Source: Streptomyces gardneri
GTDB taxonomy: Bacteria > Actinomycetota > Actinomycetes > Streptomycetales > Streptomycetaceae
Assembly: GCF_006539185.1 (NCBI RefSeq)
Contig: NZ_BJMN01000010.1
Location: forward strand, 248,001 to 312,000
Direction of reading: 5' to 3'
Length of the DNA stretch: 64,000 nucleotides
Shown here piece by piece: positions 1-7,581 of this stretch; position 1 is the first letter of the stretch, and each line of letters begins with the position of its first letter. Below the pieces are notes generated by a model. It ran no database searches. It was given only the letters and a program-made list of their open reading frames with translations, and was not told where the DNA came from. Made by a program: the position numbers and the translations under genes.

Positions 1-861
1 GACGAGGACCCGTTCGTCCTGCTGCTGATGCGGGGGCGCGGGGAGCGGACCCTCCTCGACCAGCTGCAGGCGCGCAGCGCGCGGCGGGCCGCGGCGCCTT
101 CGGTGCGCGGCGCGAAGGACGGGCGCGGCTCCGGGGACGGGGACGGCGCCGCTGTGGAGGGCGGCGGAGGCATGCCGGGCGTGTCGGCGGCCGAGGCGTA
201 CGCGGCGAGGGACATCCTGCCGCCGCTGCCGGCCCCTCCGAAGGCCCTCCCGGCGCCGGGCGAACCGCCCTCGCTCGACACGGAGACGGATCCGGAGCCG
301 GGGGTCGACCCGACGGCTCTCGAGTTCCTCGCGACGGACACGGCGGCCCGCGCGCACCGGATGCTCATCGCAGCCCTCGGGGGCGGCGAGCCGGAGCCGC
401 CGGTGCCCGCGCTGACCGTCGCGCAGGACGCCGCGCGCCTCGCCGCGGGCTCTCCCGCCTCCTGGATCACGGCGCGGCTCGCCGACGGTTCGGGCAGGTC
501 GCGGGTGGAGCTGGCCGCGGCCACGCGCGCGTGGCGGTTCGGCGGCGGCCCCGCTCTCGCCGTACTGGAGGAGGAGTGGGCGCCGGACGCCGAGACCCTC
601 GCCCGGGCCGAGGCGCGGCTCGCCGAGTCCTGGGAGGACGGTGAGCGGCCGGTGCTGCGGCGGACGGCCGGCGCGCGCTGGACGGTGGTGGGCGCGGAGG
701 CGCAGTTGCGGCTCGGTGCGGACGGCCGCTGGTGGCCGTACCTCAAGGCCGCGGGCCGCTGGTCCCCCGCGGGTCCGGCGGACCGCGATCCGGCGTCGGT
801 GCTGGCCACGGCCCTCGCGGCGGGCCCCGCGGGAGCGGGCGGCCAGGGCACGGGCGGTTAG
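1..861 (+). CDS. C-terminal part of a SWIM zinc-finger-type protein (5' truncated by window edge)
   Basis: The reading frame is open from the first base (DEDPFVLLLMRGRGE) and runs to a TAG at 859-861. The ATG at 28 is therefore probably an internal methionine and the gene starts outside the window. The visible part is rich in Ala, Gly, Pro and Glu, with a low-complexity linker followed by a compact region ending in repeated W/G motifs (AWRFGGGP, WEDGERPVL, GADGRWWPYLKAAGRW). From memory this matches the C-terminal part of Streptomyces SWIM zinc-finger proteins, which usually lie next to an SNF2-type helicase. The SWIM motif itself is not in the window, so the family call rests on tail similarity alone. 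It converges on the gene ending at 884. Confidence 0.5.
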   Translation, partial: DEDPFVLLLMRGRGERTLLDQLQARSARRAAAPSVRGAKDGRGSGDGDGAAVEGGGGMPGVSAAEAYAARDILPPLPAPPKALPAPGEPPSLDTETDPEPGVDPTALEFLATDTAARAHRMLIAALGGGEPEPPVPALTVAQDAARLAAGSPASWITARLADGSGRSRVELAAATRAWRFGGGPALAVLEEEWAPDAETLARAEARLAESWEDGERPVLRRTAGARWTVVGAEAQLRLGADGRWWPYLKAAGRWSPAGPADRDPASVLATALAAGPAGAGGQGTGG

Positions 862-883
862 GGCACGGGTGCCGCCGCCGGTG

Positions 884-1900
884 CTACCGGAGGAGGCCGG
901 TGAGCTTCCGGCCGGTGGCGGACGGGGCGGCCAGGCTGCAGGCGACGGCGTCGGAGCCGAGCAGATAGCTCGTGCGGTAGGGGTACTGGACGAAGGTCGT
1001 CCAGCGGGTGCCGAGCGGCTGCCGGGCGGCCTTGTCGCGGAGCGGTGCGCGGCAGAGTTCCGTGGCCGCTTCCCGTACCAGCTGGTCGTCGGCGTACGTC
1101 CCGGTCAGGCGAAGCCGGGTGACGAGCTCGGCGTCGTGCGGCGTGTCGCAGTCGCGCCGGAGGGCGGTGCCCGGCGTGGCGCGGTCGATGTCGAAGCAGT
1201 CGCCGACGCGCAGTGCTTCGAAGGAGACGGGCTTGGCGGGGGGACGCGTCGACGTCGGGGCCGTGGTAGGGGACGACCCGGTCGCGGCGGGAGCGGTGCT
1301 CGCGGTACGGGAGGACTGCGGCGAGGCGCTGCTCGACTGCGGGTCCGGGCGCAGGCCGGGCGCCGTGTGCGTCGGCGTGTCGGTCACGGGGCCGCGTGTC
1401 GCGGGCGCGCCGGTCGACGGCGTACCGGTCGACGGCGTACCGGCCCCCGGGGTGGACGGTTCGACGACGGCGCCGTCGGTGGTGGTGACGACCGGGGACG
1501 GTCCGGCCACCGGGCCGCCCCCCGACCGGCCGTCGGCCGGTCCTTCGAACTCGTCCCCGCCGCCGACGGCCATGACCCCGCCCACGACCAGTGCGGCCAG
1601 GAACAGCGGGACGAGCGGCACGCCGAGCCAGCGTGCGTGCCGCGCGGCCGGCCCCGGCCGAGGTGACCCCAGGCGTACGACACGCGACCACGCCGGAGCG
1701 GTGAGCCGCTCGGTGTAGTCGGACTCGGTGGAGTCGGGCTCGGTGGAGCGGGGCTCGGCTGACACGGACTCGGTGGGTCGGCGGTCCGGCGGTGGAGGGG
1801 TGGTCGGCTGGTGCGGCACGTACACAAGGGTTGCCTGTCGACGGCCGTGAGGCGAGTGATCCGGGGGCGTCGAGTACGGCCTGTACAGAATCGTGACCAT
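884..1900 (-). CDS. Single-pass membrane protein with extracytoplasmic septum-formation-type domain
   Basis: 338 residues from ATG 1900, preceded by AGGGGC. The frame stays open further upstream, but that part overlaps folD. Residues 1-90 are a Pro/Ser/Thr/Glu-rich cytoplasmic segment, a transmembrane helix covers about 92-113 (LVPLFLAALVVGGVMAVGG), and residues 120-225 are a Ser/Thr/Pro linker. The last ~110 residues form a small globular domain with paired cysteines (VGDCFD, RDCDTPHDAE, ELCRAP, VACSL). The GDCFD and CxxPHDAE motifs are those of the septum-formation domain (Pfam Septum_form) found in many actinobacterial envelope proteins. Its molecular role is unknown. It lies downstream of folD on the same strand but is separated by about 100 bp, so co-transcription is possible but not shown. 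Confidence 0.75.
   Translation of the reverse strand: MVTILYRPYSTPPDHSPHGRRQATLVYVPHQPTTPPPPDRRPTESVSAEPRSTEPDSTESDYTERLTAPAWSRVVRLGSPRPGPAARHARWLGVPLVPLFLAALVVGGVMAVGGGDEFEGPADGRSGGGPVAGPSPVVTTTDGAVVEPSTPGAGTPSTGTPSTGAPATRGPVTDTPTHTAPGLRPDPQSSSASPQSSRTASTAPAATGSSPTTAPTSTRPPAKPVSFEALRVGDCFDIDRATPGTALRRDCDTPHDAELVTRLRLTGTYADDQLVREAATELCRAPLRDKAARQPLGTRWTTFVQYPYRTSYLLGSDAVACSLAAPSATGRKLTGLLR
1410..1439. repeat. 15-bp tandem repeat (2 copies) in the linker of the septum-domain protein
   Basis: CCGGTCGACGGCGTA occurs twice head to tail, and the first bases of a third copy follow. On the minus strand it encodes GTPST-type repeats in the extracytoplasmic linker. Such repeats expand and shrink by slippage without changing the frame. 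Confidence 0.8.
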
Positions 1901-2004
1901 CGTCGAGTGCCCCTGGGGGCGTCTTGTCCGGTGATCGACGGAAAGCACCCTTCCTCCGCCGGTCCTCCGTCCCGGGGCGCCACGGCGGCGCCCCGGCCCG
2001 CGTC

Positions 2005-2859
2005 CTACAGACCGAGCTGGCGCTCCGCGCCCTCGACGGTCTGGGCGAGGAGCACGGCGATGGTCATGGGGCCGACGCCACCGGGGACCGGGGTGATGAG
2101 GGAGGCGCGCTCGGCGGCGGACGCGAAGTCGACGTCGCCGATGTTGCCCGGGTTGTAGCCGGCGTCGATGACGACGGCGCCGGGCTTGATGTCCTCGCCC
2201 TTGATGAAGTTCGGCTTGCCGACGGCCGCCACCAGGATGTCGGCCTCCCGTATGACGGAGGAGAGGTCCTTGGTGCGGGAGTGGCAGTAGGTGACGGTGG
2301 CATCGCGACCGAGGAGGAGCAGACCGGCCGGCTTGCCGAGGATGGCGCTGCGCCCCACGACGACGGCCCGCTTGCCGCTCGGGTCGACGTCGTACGCGTC
2401 GAGGAGACGCATGATGCCGCCGGGCGTGCAGGAGACGAAGCCGGGCAGCCCGAAGCCCATGGCGGCGAAGGAGGCCATCGTGACCCCGTCGACGTCCTTC
2501 TCCGGGGCGATGGCCTCGAAGGCGGCGCGCTCGTCGATGTGCGGGCCGACCGGGTGCTGGAGCAGGATGCCGTGGACCTCGGGGTCCTCCGACAGCGCGG
2601 TGATCGCGGCGACCAGCTCCTCGGTCGTCGTCTCGGCGGGCAGCTCGACGTGCCGGGAGCGGATTCCGGCCTTCGCACAGCGGTTCTGCTTCATCTTCAC
2701 GTACGTCACGGAGGCCGGGTCGGCCCCGACCAGGACGGTCGCGAGACAGGGCGTGACACCGGTGCGGCGGGTAACCTCGGCGGCGCGCGCGGCGGTCTCC
2801 TCGACCGTACGGCGGGCGAGGGCGGTGCCGTCCATGAGGGTGGCGGTGCTGGTGGACAT
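2005..2859 (-). CDS. folD: Bifunctional methylenetetrahydrofolate dehydrogenase / methenyltetrahydrofolate cyclohydrolase
   Basis: 284 residues, the usual FolD length, from ATG 2859 with the Shine-Dalgarno AGGAG six bases upstream. FolD interconverts 5,10-methylene-THF, methenyl-THF and 10-formyl-THF in the cytosol. It feeds purine synthesis (PurH, PurN) and formyl-Met-tRNA. Visible signatures are the catalytic Tyr/Lys segment YVKMKQNRC, the QHPVGPH substrate loop, the NAD(P) Rossmann motif VVVGRSAILGKP and the C-terminal PGGVGPMT signature. The gene sits directly behind a ZTP riboswitch-like leader (2894-2993), which fits regulation by the purine intermediate ZMP/ZTP, a signal that accumulates when 10-formyl-THF is short. 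Identification is secure. Confidence 0.97.
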   Translation of the reverse strand: MSTSTATLMDGTALARRTVEETAARAAEVTRRTGVTPCLATVLVGADPASVTYVKMKQNRCAKAGIRSRHVELPAETTTEELVAAITALSEDPEVHGILLQHPVGPHIDERAAFEAIAPEKDVDGVTMASFAAMGFGLPGFVSCTPGGIMRLLDAYDVDPSGKRAVVVGRSAILGKPAGLLLLGRDATVTYCHSRTKDLSSVIREADILVAAVGKPNFIKGEDIKPGAVVIDAGYNPGNIGDVDFASAAERASLITPVPGGVGPMTIAVLLAQTVEGAERQLGL

Positions 2860-2893
2860 GGCAACTCCTGGGCGTCGTGTCTGACGGGTGGTT

Positions 2894-2993
2894 CGCCCAG
2901 GCGCACGGCATCGGCGCGGTCGCACCGCTCGGGTGCGCTCCGCCCGGGCCGCTCCCCGGTGGTGATCCACCTCAAGCGCCAGTCACGGCCCGC
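2894..2993 (-). promoter_or_regulatory. ZTP (pfl-motif) riboswitch in the folD leader
   Basis: Read on the minus strand, the leader contains the hallmark blocks of the pfl/ZTP aptamer in order. First comes GGCCGTGACTGGCG, then a GGTGG..ACCACC stem followed by CGGGGAGCGG, then a variable GC-rich stem, and finally the conserved 3' element GCGCCTGGGCG. ZTP riboswitches sense ZMP/ZTP (AICAR nucleotides) and commonly precede folD, fhs and purH. The 3' element CCTGGGCG (2901 to 2894) is exactly complementary to CGCCCAGG (2874 to 2867), and the second block includes the first part of the folD Shine-Dalgarno. This suggests translational control in which ligand binding frees the ribosome site. The aptamer call is from visible consensus. 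The switching mechanism is inference. Confidence 0.88.
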
Positions 2994-2997
2994 GCCC

Positions 2998-3003
2998 ACT
3001 CTA
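2998..3003 (-). promoter_or_regulatory. Possible -10 hexamer of the folD promoter
   Basis: TAGAGT on the minus strand lies seven bases upstream of the first riboswitch bases, where transcription of the aptamer would have to begin. No recognisable -35 box is present at the expected distance, so this is a weak call. Confidence 0.3.
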
Positions 3004-3068
3004 CGTCCTCCCTGCCGGGGGCCGGGGGCCGGGCCCGGTCCCCGGTCAGGGCGGCGCAGGTGCTGCCG

Positions 3069-4436
3069 TCAGGACGCCGGCACCGGCTGCTCCGGTGCGA
3101 GCGAGTTGCCCGCGGGGATGTCGCCGCAGTCGGACGGAGCGGTCCTGCCGGCGAAGCGGTCGTCGAGCCAGTCGATCGCGAGCGGTGCCCAGACGACGGG
3201 CACGCCGTTGTGGCTGAGGAGGTTGAACTGCCGGTACGCGATCGAGCCGTTGCCGGTGGCGCAGTACTGGCGTGCCAGGGCGCGTACGTCCCCGGCGACC
3301 ATGACCGCGTCACCGGTGCCGATGCCCGGCGGGTTGGCGAAGGTTCCCTCGAGAACGCCGCCGTTGCCCTGGGCGATGAACCCGGGGACGGTCGGGGTGG
3401 CGGCCGAGCCGAGGTTGATCCTGTTCACCGCGTCGACGAACTCGGGCACCGAGTTCGCGTCGGCGTACTGCGGCTTCGCCATCTTCTTCCAGGTCAGCCC
3501 GGGATAGTGGCCGAGCGCGTCCACGATCGAGCCGTGCTCCAGCTCCCCGTACACCTGCCTGCCGTAGTCGTTCAGGTACTGCTTGAGGTCGATGTCGTAG
3601 GAGCGGGAGACGCCGATGACCGCCATGGGGATGACGCCCGACCACACGAGGGAGCCGTCGACGTACTTCAGGTTGTGCGCCGGGGCCACGAGGAGGCCGC
3701 CCTCGGCGAAGCCGACCAGCTGCCGGTTCACGTCCGGCGCGTAGGCCGGTGCCATCGCGGCCGCCCAGTTCGTGGCGATGGCGCCGCCCGAGTAGCCCAT
3801 GAGACCGAACCGGGTGCCGGTGCTCAGGCCCGTCTCCGCGGACCGGGTCGCGGCACGGATCGAGTCCAGGGTGTTGGTCCCGTACTCGGGCCCCGCGGCG
3901 AAGTTCGCTCGCTGTCCCTGGGTGTCCGGGATGACGAGGGTGTAGCCCTTCGCGAGCAGCGGCGCCATGAAAAGCGCCTCGGCGTTCGGGATCACGCCGC
4001 CGAGGGTGAGGTTGCCGGCGATCGCGCGCGACGGCCCGTCCTCCGGGTTCAGCGAGTCGTAGAACGACTGGTAGGACACGGCCTTGCTTCCGTCGCCCGT
4101 GAGGCTGCGCACCACCGTGGTCACGTTGGCCGACGGGCGGCCCTGGGCGTCGGTGCTGCGGTAGAGCAGCTGGATCGCCTTCAGCGGCGTGGGGATGCCG
4201 ACGAGGTGGTACTGGAGCGTCCGCGTCTTCAGCACGGCGCCCGGCGCGAACGACGACAGGGGCTCGCTGCCGTCGTAGGCGTAGAACGGGTCGCCGGCGG
4301 CGGGCGCGGTCGTGGCCGCGGTCGTCGTCGGCGCGGTCTCGGTGACGGTGGCCGCGGTGGCCGCGGGAGCGGCGGTCAGGCCCGCCGTCGCGAGGGCCGC
4401 GGTGACGGCGATCAGCCGGACTCCTGGCTTGGACAT
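3069..4436 (-). CDS. Secreted lipase of the LIP (secretory lipase) family
   Basis: 455 residues from ATG 4436 (MSKPGVRLIAVT), preceded by GGGGGA. The frame remains open 19 codons further, but that part lacks a signal-peptide shape. A Sec signal peptide is clear: a short basic N-region, a hydrophobic core LIAVTAALATAGL and an APAATAA cleavage region. The mature protein is an alpha/beta hydrolase of the type called secretory lipase or triacylglycerol lipase in actinobacteria and fungi. The nucleophile elbow is GYSGG with Ser at about residue 216. The likely acid/base region includes RQFNLLSHNGVPVVWAPLAIDW near the C-terminus. The substrate is probably an acyl ester outside the cell. It is divergent from the PucR gene at 4612, with a palindromic site between them. 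Confidence 0.88.
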   Translation of the reverse strand: MSKPGVRLIAVTAALATAGLTAAPAATAATVTETAPTTTAATTAPAAGDPFYAYDGSEPLSSFAPGAVLKTRTLQYHLVGIPTPLKAIQLLYRSTDAQGRPSANVTTVVRSLTGDGSKAVSYQSFYDSLNPEDGPSRAIAGNLTLGGVIPNAEALFMAPLLAKGYTLVIPDTQGQRANFAAGPEYGTNTLDSIRAATRSAETGLSTGTRFGLMGYSGGAIATNWAAAMAPAYAPDVNRQLVGFAEGGLLVAPAHNLKYVDGSLVWSGVIPMAVIGVSRSYDIDLKQYLNDYGRQVYGELEHGSIVDALGHYPGLTWKKMAKPQYADANSVPEFVDAVNRINLGSAATPTVPGFIAQGNGGVLEGTFANPPGIGTGDAVMVAGDVRALARQYCATGNGSIAYRQFNLLSHNGVPVVWAPLAIDWLDDRFAGRTAPSDCGDIPAGNSLAPEQPVPAS

Positions 4437-4518
4437 GATTCCCCCGGTTCGTGGAGCGACTTCACGATGGGCAGTCGGTCGCGGTCCGCACACGTCTGGC
4501 GGTGCGCCGGAAGGCGTG

Positions 4519-4536
4519 TTACCAACTGGTAGGTAA
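4519..4536. promoter_or_regulatory. 18-bp imperfect palindrome between lipase and PucR gene, overlapping a -10-like hexamer
   Basis: TTACCAACT/GGTAGGTAA matches itself as an inverted repeat at 7 of 9 positions, the size and shape of TetR-type operators. TAATAT at 4534-4539, partly inside it, would serve as a -10 box for the PucR gene about 70 bases downstream. No good -35 is visible. It lies about 85 bp from the divergent lipase start, so it could affect both genes. Confidence 0.4.
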
Positions 4537-4611
4537 TATCCCGGAAACCATCATGGCGGCGGTACGGCGCGCTGCCCCCGGGGCGTAGCACAGAGATTCG
4601 TGAGGTGGATT

Positions 4612-5886
4612 GTGACCGCGTCCAACGCCGCGGAACCCGGCCCCGCACCGCAGTTGGGCGGCATCCCGGTGCACAAGCGGCTCCTGGACGCCGCGCCGAA
4701 CCTGGCGCCCGCGGTGATGGCCCGGCTCGTCGAGCAGCTCCCCTCGTACGGAGCGCTCCCGTCGGAGCAGCTTCGCGGCGAGACCACCCAGGCGGTGAAC
4801 CGCGGCATCCGGACCTTCATCGAGGTGCTGCGCACCGGAGAGCCGCCGGAAGAGGCGGAGTTGGCGACCATCCGCGAGTCCTCGGCCCGACGCGCCGACG
4901 AGGGCATCCCGCTGGAGGCTGTCGTCGGCGCCTACCACTTCGGCGCGGAGGCGTGCGTGGCCCAGGTGCTGTCGGCCGCCGAGCCGGAGGACCTGCGCGA
5001 TGTGCTGCTGGTCCAGCGCCAACTGCTGGGCTATCTGCGGCTGGTGAGCTGCGCGGTCGCCGCCGGGTACGTGCAGGAGCGGCAGGCGGCGCTCGGCGAC
5101 GAGCAGGTCGCCCGGCAGTCGTTGCTGTCCCGACTGCTCGAGGGCGGCGACCCGCGGGCCGCGGCCGACCGCGCCGGCATCCGGCTGCCGCCCCGCTACC
5201 TGGTCCTCAGCATCGCCATGGGACCGCACCCGGACGAGCTGCGGCCCGAGGTGAACCACGCCGTGGCCGGACGCCGCAAACTCCGGCGGCTGCGCAACGA
5301 ACTGCAGCGCCGGACGCCGGGCGTCCCGCTGTCGGTGCTGTCCGGCGACGGCGGTCTGGCGCTCGTCCCGGACGAGACACCGGCCGCCGACCTGGGCCGC
5401 GCGGACCGGGATCGGCTCACCCGACTGGTCGAGGAGCTCAGCCGGATGTGCGGCGCCGAACTGCTGGTGGCCGCGGCGGCCGCCGCACCGGACGGCGTCG
5501 CGGACGCGGCCCGACTCGTGGGCGAGGTACGGCAGGTGGCGAAGGCGTCCGGCCGCGGCCCGGGACTGTATCTGCTCGACGACGTGCTGCTGGAGTACCA
5601 GTTGAGCCGCCCGAGCCCGGCCAGCAAGGCGCTCGCCGCCCTGCTCGGCCCGCTGGCGGAGCGCCCGGAACTGCTCGACACGCTGCGCACGTTCCTCGCC
5701 TGCGGCATCGACCGGCGCCAGGCCGCCGCCCGCCTCCAGGTCCACCCCAACACGGTGGACTACCGCCTGCGCAGCGCCACGAAACTCACCGGCCTGGACG
5801 CCGCCCGGGGCGCCGACCAACTGACCCTGCGCGCCGCGCTGGCCGCCCACGACGCCGTACGGCAGAGCGAGCCCGAACTCGGCTGA
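4612..5886 (+). CDS. PucR-family transcriptional regulator (first of a convergent pair)
   Basis: 424 residues from GTG 4612, chosen because GAGG lies six bases upstream. An in-frame GTG at 4600 has no ribosome site. The N-terminal ~170 residues are helical (VMARLVEQLPSYGALPSEQL, EGIPLEAVVGAYHFGAEA) and the middle has a GGDEF-like/nucleotide-fold feel typical of PucR proteins. The C-terminus carries the PucR helix-turn-helix: FLACGIDRRQAAARLQVHPNTVDYRLRSATKLTG (about residues 365-400), quoted here only to mark the region by its VHPNTVDYRL core. Family members in Streptomyces control catabolic or developmental genes. The target is unknown. It ends seven bases from the stop of a second PucR gene on the other strand. 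Confidence 0.88.
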   Translation: MTASNAAEPGPAPQLGGIPVHKRLLDAAPNLAPAVMARLVEQLPSYGALPSEQLRGETTQAVNRGIRTFIEVLRTGEPPEEAELATIRESSARRADEGIPLEAVVGAYHFGAEACVAQVLSAAEPEDLRDVLLVQRQLLGYLRLVSCAVAAGYVQERQAALGDEQVARQSLLSRLLEGGDPRAAADRAGIRLPPRYLVLSIAMGPHPDELRPEVNHAVAGRRKLRRLRNELQRRTPGVPLSVLSGDGGLALVPDETPAADLGRADRDRLTRLVEELSRMCGAELLVAAAAAAPDGVADAARLVGEVRQVAKASGRGPGLYLLDDVLLEYQLSRPSPASKALAALLGPLAERPELLDTLRTFLACGIDRRQAAARLQVHPNTVDYRLRSATKLTGLDAARGADQLTLRAALAAHDAVRQSEPELG

Positions 5887-5893
5887 CGGTGCG

Positions 5894-7108
5894 TCATTCG
5901 GGCGGCGGGACGAGATCTCCGCGCAGCCGTCGGACACGGAGCACCAGCTCCAGTTCGAAGCGGCGGTCCGGGTCGTCCAGGTCGTCGCCCCACAACTCAC
6001 GGAGCTGACGCAGCCGGTAGCGCACGGTCTGCGGGTGGACTCCGAGCCGGGCGGCCACCTCCGGGGCACCACCCCGCGTCTCCAGCCAGGCCAGCAGTGT
6101 CTCGGCCAGGCGGTGGGCGTGCGCCGGGCCGCCGGTCTCGTCGAGCACTGCCAGCCGCCGCTGCGCCAGATCGTCGATCAACTCGCCCGCGGGCAGCAGC
6201 ACCAGGGCTTCGGTGTGCTCGGCGCAGTGCAGGAGCCGTCCGCGCGGCAGGACACCCTGCTCGATCATCCGGACGGCGGTCTCGGCCCAGCGCAGCGACG
6301 TGGCGGCCTCGGCCACGGGCACCGACGGGCCGATCGCACCGGACCATCCGGCGACCGCCCGGTGCAGCAACTCCGCGCGTCCGGGGGCATCCACGTCCGG
6401 TACGACCAGACGCGGCCGCTCGCCCTCCATGTCGAGCAGCACCTCGTCGCCCACGGCAGGGGCGACGGCCTCCTCGGCAGGACGGAGCAGCACCGCCACC
6501 GCCACCTTCTCCGGCAGCTGCCAGCCCAGGTGGGCGGCACGGTCGGCGAGCAGGGCGGACGGGTCGGCGCGGTGCTCGGAGAGCAGGAGATCGACGAGGA
6601 GCCGTTGCAGACGCAGCCGCTCCCCGGCCTGGCGGGCGACGGCCTCGGCGTAGCCGCGTACCGACTGGGCGACCATCACGTCGAGGTACTCGAACGCCGA
6701 CTCGGCGAGCTCGTACATGGCGGACGGCGGGATGTCGACCTGCTGGCCGACCTCCGCCATGCGCCGCCAGGAAAGGCGCACGCCCAGCCGGTAGATCTCC
6801 TGCAGGGAGTCCAGGCTGCGCCCCTGCGAGACCTCGCCGCGCCCGAAGTCCTGGAACAGCTCGGGCAGGGCCCGCGGCCGGTCCGAGCCCGTGGTCATCT
6901 GCTCCACGAAGAGCTCCAGGGCGTGCCGGATGGCGACCAGCGCCTTCGGCTCGCCGGACTCGTCGGGGATCAGCACGAGCCCGGGATGCTCCCTCCGGAT
7001 CTCGGCGAGGATGTCCTGCGCCAGCTCGGGGACCTCCTCCAGGGCGCGGTCGGCGAACAGCTTGATCCGTTCCTTCGGCACGTCGTGCCACGCTGACGAG
7101 GCTTGCAA
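5894..7108 (-). CDS. PucR-family transcriptional regulator (second of a convergent pair)
   Basis: 404 residues from TTG 7108, chosen because AGGAG lies seven bases upstream. GTG 7135 in frame is the alternative (about 413 residues). The N-terminal half is a helical sensor-like region (LFADRALEEVPELAQDIL, GQQVDIPPSAMYELAESAFEYL). The C-terminal PucR helix-turn-helix is clear: ETRGGAPEVAARLGVHPQTV followed by RYRLRQLRELWG. Like its convergent neighbour at 4612 it has the VHP(N/Q)TVxYRLR recognition helix, but the two are otherwise divergent and are not a recent tandem duplication. No ligand or target can be read from the sequence. A DUF2613-like gene lies 60 bp upstream on the same strand. Confidence 0.87.
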   Translation of the reverse strand: MQASSAWHDVPKERIKLFADRALEEVPELAQDILAEIRREHPGLVLIPDESGEPKALVAIRHALELFVEQMTTGSDRPRALPELFQDFGRGEVSQGRSLDSLQEIYRLGVRLSWRRMAEVGQQVDIPPSAMYELAESAFEYLDVMVAQSVRGYAEAVARQAGERLRLQRLLVDLLLSEHRADPSALLADRAAHLGWQLPEKVAVAVLLRPAEEAVAPAVGDEVLLDMEGERPRLVVPDVDAPGRAELLHRAVAGWSGAIGPSVPVAEAATSLRWAETAVRMIEQGVLPRGRLLHCAEHTEALVLLPAGELIDDLAQRRLAVLDETGGPAHAHRLAETLLAWLETRGGAPEVAARLGVHPQTVRYRLRQLRELWGDDLDDPDRRFELELVLRVRRLRGDLVPPPE

Positions 7109-7168
7109 AGCACCGCTCCTGGAGGTCCTGTCCACATGAGCTCGGTCAGTCGGCCTGACAGGCACAAA

Positions 7169-7351
7169 CTAGCCCGCGCCCGAGCCCGAGGCGGTGGAAG
7201 GCCCCTGGGCGGGCGGGTCGGGGAATGTGACGAGCGGCACGTTCTGCTGCTCGGGTGTGGCTTCGAGAGCGGTGACGATCCCGAAGGCGGCGCCGGCGGC
7301 CAGCACGGTGGCGGCGACGCAGGTCAGGAAGGCGGCGAGCAGTCTGGACAT
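7169..7351 (-). CDS. Small single-pass membrane protein, DUF2613-like
   Basis: 60 residues from ATG 7351. Residues 5-29 form one hydrophobic helix (AAFLTCVAATVLAAGAAFGIV), followed by a short polar tail ending in Pro/Ser/Gly residues. The pattern of N-terminal anchor with GAAFGIV and a tail starting TPEQQNVPLV resembles DUF2613 proteins, called small secreted proteins in mycobacteria. In M. tuberculosis a DUF2613 gene (Rv0236A) adjoins aftD. Here an AftD-like gene and a DUF3068 gene follow within 4 kb, which supports the call by context. Function is unknown. Confidence 0.55.
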   Translation of the reverse strand: MSRLLAAFLTCVAATVLAAGAAFGIVTALEATPEQQNVPLVTFPDPPAQGPSTASGSGAG

Positions 7352-7432
7352 GAGGATGATCGGCCTCTCAGTCGATGAGGTCTGTCACCCAGCGCGCCGG
7401 CCCGGTCCGGCGCGGTCAGTATGCGAGGCACA

Positions 7433-7461
7433 TTGACAGGTGGTCAAGCGCCACCTAATTT
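7433..7461 (+). promoter_or_regulatory. Near-consensus sigma-70-type promoter for DUF3068, with an inverted repeat filling the spacer
   Basis: The -35 is TTGACA (7433-7438, perfect) and the -10 is TAATTT (7456-7461), with a spacer of exactly 17 bp. Such a good vegetative (HrdB-type) promoter is uncommon in Streptomyces. The spacer itself is an inverted repeat, GGTGG-N7-CCACC, extended by one A/T pair to AGGTGG and CCACCT. A repressor bound there would block RNA polymerase directly. Transcription would start near 7468, about 114 bases before the ATG at 7582. Confidence 0.7.
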
Positions 7462-7581
7462 CGCCGTGCACAGCAGTTACTCCCGGGTAAGACGTCCAAC
7501 GCCCCGGCCGGCTGTGATCCGCGCGGCCCTTTCCGCGCGGCCCCGACCTCCCACGTATCGCGTCCGTATCGGAGTACCCGC

